In this document: positions 58,857-64,000 of the stretch, piece after piece | Layout: the number at the start of each line of letters is the position of its first letter | Position numbering within the stretch: position 1 is the first letter of the stretch | Source: JAWRCU01 sp033542235 | Lineage (GTDB): Bacteria; Pseudomonadota; Alphaproteobacteria; Rhizobiales; Rhizobiaceae | Reading direction: 5' to 3' | DNA: 64,000 nucleotides | NCBI RefSeq assembly: GCF_033542235.1 | Contig: NZ_JAWRCU010000002.1 | Span: 558,001-622,000 of the forward strand | The notes under the pieces: model-generated | The model's input: only the letters and a program-made list of their open reading frames with translations | Database searches by the model: none | What the model was told of the DNA's origin: nothing | Translations under genes and position numbers: made by a program

Positions 58857-59924
58857 GTGATACGGATTTCTATCGACGCCATGGGTGGCGACCACGGGCC
58901 CAAGGTGGTGATTCCCGCCTTGAACAAGGTCATCGAGCGCCGTCCGGACGTGCGGTTCCTGATCTTCGGCCGCGAGGAGCAGGTGGCGCCGCTTCTTTCG
59001 CAACATGAACGCGTTGCGAAGGCGTCGAGCTTCACCCACTGCGAGATTGCCGTTCGCATGGACGACAAGCCCAGTCAGGCTTTGCGACATGGCCGCTGGA
59101 AGTCGTCGATGTGGAAGGCGATCGAAGCGGTGAAGCTCGGCGAGGCCGATGTCTGCATCTCGGCCGGAAATACCGGCGCGTTGATGGCGATGGCGAAATT
59201 CTGCTTGCGCACGATCGCGACCATAGAGCGGCCGGCCATCGCAGCGATCTGGCCGACGCTGCGCGGCGAGAGCGTGGTGCTCGACGTCGGCGCTACGATC
59301 GGAGCCGACGCGCATCAGCTGATCGACTTCTCCATCCTGGGCGCGGCGATGGCGCGCGCTTTATTCGACTTGGAGCGGCCGACCGTCGGACTGCTCAACG
59401 TCGGCGTCGAGGAGGTCAAGGGCCAGGAGGAGGTCAAGGAAGCCGGCCGGGTGCTGCGCGAGGTCGGGCTGGCATCGCTGGAGTACCGCGGCTTCGTCGA
59501 GGGCGACGACATCGGCAAAGGCACGGTCGACGTGGTGGTGACAGAGGGCTTCGCGGGCAATATCGCGTTGAAAACCGCGGAGGGGACTGCCCGGCAACTT
59601 GCCGAATATCTGAGAGCTGCCATGAGCAGAACGCTGATGGCGCGCATCGGCTACGTCTTTGCGCAGGGGGCATTCGCCAGGCTGCGCGAAAAGATGGACG
59701 TCCGCAAATCGAATGGCGGCGTGTTCCTGGGGCTGAACGGCATCGTTGTGAAAAGCCACGGCGGCACCGACGATGAAGGCTTTGCAGCCGCCATCGAGCT
59801 CGGCTACGACATGGTCCGCAACAGGCTGCTCCCCCGCATCAAGGCCGATTTAGACAGCTTCCACTCGCGCCAGCCCGCACCGGCGCAGAAACCGGCCGAT
59901 CCGGCGCGCAACGCCGCGCAATAG
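58857..59924 (+). CDS. plsX: Phosphate acyltransferase PlsX
   Basis: A 355-residue acyl-ACP:phosphate acyltransferase that begins phospholipid synthesis. ISIDAMGGDHGPKVVIPAL at the N-terminus, SAGNTGALMAMAKF, TLRGESVVLDVGAT, LLNVGVEEVKGQE, and VDVVVTEGFAGNIALKTAEG are diagnostic. GTG 58857 is used. It lies 21 bp before fabH, an operon conserved in bacteria. Confidence 0.96.
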   Translation: MIRISIDAMGGDHGPKVVIPALNKVIERRPDVRFLIFGREEQVAPLLSQHERVAKASSFTHCEIAVRMDDKPSQALRHGRWKSSMWKAIEAVKLGEADVCISAGNTGALMAMAKFCLRTIATIERPAIAAIWPTLRGESVVLDVGATIGADAHQLIDFSILGAAMARALFDLERPTVGLLNVGVEEVKGQEEVKEAGRVLREVGLASLEYRGFVEGDDIGKGTVDVVVTEGFAGNIALKTAEGTARQLAEYLRAAMSRTLMARIGYVFAQGAFARLREKMDVRKSNGGVFLGLNGIVVKSHGGTDDEGFAAAIELGYDMVRNRLLPRIKADLDSFHSRQPAPAQKPADPARNAAQ

Positions 59925-59945
59925 GGTCGAAACAAGAGGTTAATC

Positions 59946-60917
59946 GTGATCAGATCAGTCGTGCGCGGTATTGGCTCTGCCTTGCCCCCGCGCATCATGA
60001 AGAACACCGACTTCGAGGGCGTCGTCGAGACCTCCGACGAGTGGATCGTCCAGCGCACGGGGATCAGGCAGCGCCATATCGCCGGCAGCGGCGAGACCAC
60101 TGCCTCGCTCGGTGAAGCGGCCGCGCGAGCCGCGCTGCAGTCGGCCGGGCTCGACGCCGGTGATATCGATCTCATCGTGCTCGCCACCTCGACTCCCAAC
60201 CACACATTTCCGGCAACTGCCGTCGAGATCCAGCAGCGGCTTGGCCTGCGCAGCGGCTTCGCCTTCGACCTGCAGGCAGTCTGCTCGGGCTTTGTCTATG
60301 CGCTGAACACCGCTGACCTCTACCTTCGCGGCGGCGCGGCAAGGCGCGCCCTGGTGATCGGGGCAGAAACCTTCTCGAGGATTCTCGACTGGTCGGACCG
60401 ATCGACCTGTGTTCTGTTCGGTGACGGGGCCGGCGCCCTGGTCATCGAAGCCGTGGAAGGCAAGGGGTCCATCGCCGACCGCGGCTTGCTTGCGGCAAGT
60501 CTGCGCTCGGACGGCTGCCACATGGAAAAGCTCTATGTCGACGGCGGGCCTTCGACGACCGGCACGGTCGGGCATCTGCGCATGGAGGGCCGTGAGGTCT
60601 TCAAACATGCGGTGGGCATGATCACGGACGTGGTTGAGGCGGTATTCGCCGATGCCGGGATCTCGGCCAAGGACCTCGACTGGTTTGTGCCTCACCAGGC
60701 GAACAAGCGCATTATCGACGCTTCCGCAAAGAAGCTCGGCATCGCCGAGAAGAAGGTGGTGACGACCGTCGATCTGCATGGCAACACCTCGGCGGCTTCC
60801 GTGCCACTGGCGCTGTCCGTCGCCGTTGCCGACGGCCGCATCAGGCAGGGCGATCTCGTCTTGCTGGAAGCAATGGGCGGCGGATTCACCTGGGGCGCGC
60901 TGCTGCTGCGCTGGTGA
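59946..60917 (+). CDS. fabH: 3-oxoacyl-ACP synthase III
   Basis: A 323-residue KAS III that starts fatty-acid synthesis from acetyl-CoA and malonyl-ACP. The catalytic triad is C in FDLQAVCSGFVYAL, H in WFVPHQANKRI and N in DLHGNTSAAS; TSDEWIVQRTGIRQRHI is the N-terminal signature. It starts at GTG 59946 with AGAGG 6 nt upstream, after plsX. A weak hairpin region follows before ihfA. Confidence 0.96.
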   Translation: MIRSVVRGIGSALPPRIMKNTDFEGVVETSDEWIVQRTGIRQRHIAGSGETTASLGEAAARAALQSAGLDAGDIDLIVLATSTPNHTFPATAVEIQQRLGLRSGFAFDLQAVCSGFVYALNTADLYLRGGAARRALVIGAETFSRILDWSDRSTCVLFGDGAGALVIEAVEGKGSIADRGLLAASLRSDGCHMEKLYVDGGPSTTGTVGHLRMEGREVFKHAVGMITDVVEAVFADAGISAKDLDWFVPHQANKRIIDASAKKLGIAEKKVVTTVDLHGNTSAASVPLALSVAVADGRIRQGDLVLLEAMGGGFTWGALLLRW

Positions 60918-61179
60918 GCCCAGCAGGCTTCGCAAAAGCGCGCCAGACTTTTCGATCGGGACGTGGGACAAAAGGATTGTGAGCAGGCGCTCGTGGGCTA
61001 ATCGTGAATGCCTGCTTTGGCCCGTGAAGCGCTGAAGCTTAGTGCCGCAAAACGGTTCTATCTAACTGCATTTGCTTGAGGTTCTGTCCTTGACCTCATC
61101 GGGGCAATTTCTTAACGTCTCAAGGCTCCAGAAACAATGCGCCTGAGGGGACGGTTACGGTCACATGGGAGGAAAGACG

Positions 61180-61491
61180 TTGACTCGTGCCGACCTTGCG
61201 GAGGCCGTGTACCGGAAAGTTGGGCTTTCACGCACGGAATCCGCCGAGCTTGTCGAGGCCGTCCTCGATGAGATCTGTGACGCGATCGTGCGCGGCGAGA
61301 CCGTCAAGCTGTCGTCCTTCGCCACGTTCCATGTCCGCGACAAGAACGAGCGGATCGGCCGCAACCCGAAGACCGGCGAGGAAGTTCCTATCCTCCCGCG
61401 CCGTGTGATGACCTTCAAGGCATCCAATGTTCTCAAGGGGCGTATCCTGCGGGCGCATCAGAGCAGCAAGGCCAAAGTCGCAAAAGCCTGA
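61180..61491 (+). CDS. ihfA: Integration host factor subunit alpha
   Basis: A 103-residue IHF alpha subunit, the sequence-specific DNA-bending protein. LTRADLAEAVYRKVGLSRTE is the N-terminal helix pair, KLSSFATFHVRDKNERIGRNPKTGEEVPILPRRVMTFKAS the beta arms with the intercalating proline. TTG 61180 is chosen as start because GGAGG (61168-61172) lies 7 nt upstream and the protein then begins where E. coli IhfA does. The in-frame ATG 61165 would put the ribosome site inside the coding sequence (MGGKT), a reading found in many annotations. Confidence 0.9.
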   Translation: MTRADLAEAVYRKVGLSRTESAELVEAVLDEICDAIVRGETVKLSSFATFHVRDKNERIGRNPKTGEEVPILPRRVMTFKASNVLKGRILRAHQSSKAKVAKA

Positions 61492-61637
61492 TTGGTTTGA
61501 TTTCGGAAATTGCCAATATTTCACGAAGGTCAAAGTCCAGCGCTGTTTCGGGGATTGAATATTTCCCAGTAAACCGCTGAGATGTAGTGCGATTCGGCCG
61601 AGCCTGGGCGGGGGCTTAGCGATGGGGAGACTGTCCT

Positions 61638-62177
61638 ATGGAAAAGAGTCCCGACGCGTTCCGTACGATCAGCGAAGTTGCCGACGACCTCGATCTTCCG
61701 CAGCATGTCCTGCGCTTCTGGGAAACTCGTTTTTCCCAGATCAAGCCAATGAAGCGTGGCGGTGGCCGGCGGTACTACCGGCCTCAGGACATCGAGCTGA
61801 TCAAGGGCATTCGCCACATGCTCTACGACCAGGGCTACACCATCAAGGGCGTCCAGAAGCTGCTGCGGGAGAACGGCAATCAGTTCCTCGTGGCGATCGG
61901 TAGCGGCAATCTTGCCGCTATCGAGGCGATTGCGCAGCGCAAGCAGGCCGAAGCCGCGAACGCGCAACCTCAGCCATCGCGCGTGCCCGACGAAGAGATG
62001 CTGGTCGGCGAGCCGAAGGTGAAGCCTTCCCGCCGTTTCTTCGGTTTCGGCAAGTCCGATGATGACGGGCCGGTGCAACCAGACGCGGGCAAGCTGTCGC
62101 GCGACAATCGCGCTCTGTTGCAGGAGGCTTTGTTCGACTTGCTCGAATGCAAGCGGTTATTGGATCAGGTTAGGTAA
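61638..62177 (+). CDS. MerR-family transcriptional regulator
   Basis: A 179-residue MerR regulator. The DNA-binding helix-turn-helix with wing is RTISEVADDLDLPQHVLRFWETRFSQIKPMKRGGGRRYYRPQDIELIKGIRHMLYDQGYTIKGVQKLLREN (residues 9-80). The remainder is a linker (RRFFGFGKSDDDG) and a short helix (LLQEALFDLLECKRLLDQ), without metal-binding cysteines in a mercury-like pattern. It regularly follows ihfA in alphaproteobacteria; its target is not known. GGGGAG lies 8 nt before ATG 61638. Confidence 0.92.
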   Translation: MEKSPDAFRTISEVADDLDLPQHVLRFWETRFSQIKPMKRGGGRRYYRPQDIELIKGIRHMLYDQGYTIKGVQKLLRENGNQFLVAIGSGNLAAIEAIAQRKQAEAANAQPQPSRVPDEEMLVGEPKVKPSRRFFGFGKSDDDGPVQPDAGKLSRDNRALLQEALFDLLECKRLLDQVR

Positions 62178-62397
62178 ATTAACAAGAAACGGCCGCTCTT
62201 GCTTGGGCAACGCCAGTCCCGCAAGTAGATACGGCGCCGGTATTCCGATCCTGAACATTGGATTTTCTTGTTGGCCATCGTGCCTTAACTTTGCCGTGAT
62301 CTCATAGAAACCTCGGATTTGGCTGGGGTGGCTGTCGGAATTTCCTCGGAAATCTGCGGACTTATCGAACTTGATATCAAGCAAGAAAGGAACAGCC

Positions 62398-63837
62398 GTG
62401 ACGACACCGACGCATAACTCGGTTGGCGTAACTTCGAACCTCGACACAGCAGCGCTTGGTATCGGCAAATACGTCGCGGATGGCGAAAAATGGGGCGGCG
62501 CGCTCGGTGCCGGCGTAACGCTCGATTTCAGTTTTTTCCACAGAGGTTACTCCGAATATTACGGATACAATGGGGATTCGAGCTACTCCTCCGACAAGGA
62601 GCCTGAACAGGCCTATGAACTGACGGCAGGGGAAGAAGCCGCTGTCAGGGCCGCTCTGGGCGCTTGGTCGAGTTTCGCCAACCTCACGTTCCGCGAAGTA
62701 ACCGACAGCGCCACCGTCGCAGGCGACCTCCGCTTCGGCTACACTACTCACAGCAGTCCGGGCTCAGCCGCTCACGCTTATTTCCCCTACGATGATCCTT
62801 CCGCGGGCGATGTTTGGTTCGACTGGTCGAATTTCAATCCCGGCAAGCTCCCGACGATTGCCAAAGGCTCGTACGACTTCCTTGCGATACTGCACGAGAT
62901 CGGGCACGCGCTTGGGCTGAAGCACACATTTGACGACCCGAGCATTGGAACTGCCGGCGCCGATCATATGCCGGCCGCCCAGGACAATTACTTCTACTCT
63001 ATTATGAGCTACACGGCGTCACCTTGGTCGGCGCAGGGTGACAACTGGGCAAGCTTCTACCCGACGACGCCTATGTACGACGACCTCGTCGCGATCGAGG
63101 CGCTGTACGGCCGCAGTGCGCATAGTACCGGCAACGACACTTATACGTTCAATGACGGCGTCAAATACTGGCAGGCGATCCAGGACACCGGCGGGATCGA
63201 CACCATCGTCTACAACGGCGCCGAGAACGCGACGATCAACCTCAACCCGGGCACTTTCAGCGCGTTGAGCGAGCCGATCCAGTTCCGGAACTCGAGTGGC
63301 GGCTACACGTCAACCAAAAGCACGGTTACCATCGGTCCGGGCGTCGTCATAGAGAACGCCCACGGCGGCAATGGTAACGACACGCTCACAGGCAACTCGG
63401 TCGGCAACAATCTGAACGGCGGTGCGGGCAACGATGTTCTGTTCGGGGGGGCAGGCAATGATGTCCTGATCGGCGGACCCGGATCAGACAGGCTCAATGG
63501 CGGCGCCGGCAACGATATCTTCGTCTTCGACAGCGCGCCGAGCCCATCCAACAAGGACACGATCGTCGATTTCGGCAGTACGAGCGGCAACGACGACATG
63601 ATCTGGCTGGCGAGTAGCATATTTACGAAGCTTGGCGGTGGCGCCGCGCATGCCTTGAGCGATGCTTTCTTCCGGCTAGGAGGCGCCGCTCAGGACGCCA
63701 ACGACTACGTCGTCTATGACCAGACGAAGGGCGCACTGTTCTACGACCCGAACGGGAGCGCAGGCGGCGGTGCCATTCAGATCGCCACACTCACCAACAA
63801 GCCGGTGCTCACAGCCTCGGACTTTCTCGTCGTCTGA
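62398..63837 (+). CDS. Serralysin-like M10 metalloprotease with RTX repeats
   Basis: A 479-residue secreted protease. The catalytic domain has the metzincin motif HEIGHALGLKH and Met-turn SIMSYTA; calcium-binding RTX nonapeptides follow (GGNGNDTL, GGAGNDVL, GGAGNDVL, GGPGSDRL, GGAGNDIFVF). The C-terminus ending TASDFLVV is the type of uncleaved signal used by type I secretion. No ABC/HlyD/TolC exporter gene is adjacent. GTG 62398 has AAAGGA 6 nt upstream, so MTTPTHNSV is the start; the longer frame from 62371 is not needed. Confidence 0.92.
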   Translation: MTTPTHNSVGVTSNLDTAALGIGKYVADGEKWGGALGAGVTLDFSFFHRGYSEYYGYNGDSSYSSDKEPEQAYELTAGEEAAVRAALGAWSSFANLTFREVTDSATVAGDLRFGYTTHSSPGSAAHAYFPYDDPSAGDVWFDWSNFNPGKLPTIAKGSYDFLAILHEIGHALGLKHTFDDPSIGTAGADHMPAAQDNYFYSIMSYTASPWSAQGDNWASFYPTTPMYDDLVAIEALYGRSAHSTGNDTYTFNDGVKYWQAIQDTGGIDTIVYNGAENATINLNPGTFSALSEPIQFRNSSGGYTSTKSTVTIGPGVVIENAHGGNGNDTLTGNSVGNNLNGGAGNDVLFGGAGNDVLIGGPGSDRLNGGAGNDIFVFDSAPSPSNKDTIVDFGSTSGNDDMIWLASSIFTKLGGGAAHALSDAFFRLGGAAQDANDYVVYDQTKGALFYDPNGSAGGGAIQIATLTNKPVLTASDFLVV

Positions 63838-63908
63838 GTGATGCGAGTTCGCCACGGCCAGGCTGGCGGAGCGCCCGGGTAGGCAAAGTCCGACCGGCTT
63901 GCGGCAGC

Positions 63909-64000
63909 TCAAATTTCGAGCAGCGCGTAGGGCCTCCCGGTCGGCTTGTCGATATGCATTGCCACATTATACACCGGGGCGCCGCCGGGAGTGCGCCCCT
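63909..64000 (-). CDS. C-terminal end of a gene cut by the right edge
   Basis: On the minus strand one frame is open from the edge to the TGA at 63909-63911, ending GGAPVYNVAMHIDKPTG then RPYALLEI. The composition is protein-like and it fills the only coding space left at this end. Only 29 to 30 residues are visible, too few to assign a family. Confidence 0.5.
   Translation of the reverse strand, partial: GRTPGGAPVYNVAMHIDKPTGRPYALLEI

Overview
The window looks like chromosomal DNA of an alphaproteobacterium of the Rhizobiales, most likely Mesorhizobium or a close Phyllobacteriaceae relative. This is judged from protein style and gene order: glyA-nrdR-ribD-ribE followed by ribH-nusB, yceD-plsX-fabH-ihfA-merR, an ldtR/ldtP pair, a Bpt-type leucyltransferase, a K+-independent H+-pyrophosphatase, an alphaproteobacterial SOS box (GAAC-N7-GAAC) next to ssb, and small palindromic repeats of the kind scattered through rhizobial genomes. 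No tRNA, rRNA, CRISPR array, insertion sequence or prophage was seen.

Layout. 1-4772: end of aspS, an exported protein of unknown function, parC, and a 65-residue protein. 4801-8944: a mixed accessory stretch (DUF72, a LysR regulator, DUF1579-like, SnoaL-like, DUF302 and VOC proteins). 9104-15181: repair and replication genes (uvrA, ssb) separated by a small secreted protein and a long spacer holding a perfect LexA box, then a VOC protein and marC. 15287-16996: a HAD phosphatase fused to a P-loop ATPase. 17084-19535: a small membrane protein, then a compact ECF42-type operon (two DGPF/YCII proteins plus a TPR-tailed sigma factor) with a good candidate autoregulated promoter. 19677-27626: transporters, bpt, an RDD protein, sthA, DUF423, an epimerase and a solitary nuoD paralogue. 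27848-35881: a hydrolase, a BacA-like ABC transporter, a LacI regulator facing an operator-rich promoter and two tiny ORFs, a RibD_C-type reductase, a FUSC transporter, an arginase-family enzyme and a CBS protein.

35948-43363: a FecR/CHASE2-cyclase pair, hemB, an HIBYL-CoA hydrolase translationally coupled to a membrane protein, then ldtR and the L,D-transpeptidase. 43545-48578: an ICMT-like methyltransferase, then glyA and the nrdR-ribD-ribE run, interrupted by a vapBC module. 48632-54318: a decayed antitoxin, a four-gene operon (metallophosphoesterase, cupredoxin, ECF sigma, anti-sigma), ribH-nusB, and a DUF2235 hydrolase. 54654-63837: hppA, a BamE-like lipoprotein divergent from a cytochrome bc1 chaperone, the lipid and fatty-acid genes with ihfA and a MerR regulator, and an RTX serralysin-type protease. 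A gene on the minus strand is cut by the right edge.

The most interesting parts are three identical operators around a near-consensus promoter that serves only tiny or broken ORFs (32041-32576); two small proteins sharing the start MHxLExALIAxL; the HAD-ATPase fusion; the sigma/cupredoxin/metallophosphoesterase operon; and the toxin-antitoxin module and antitoxin relic in the riboflavin region.
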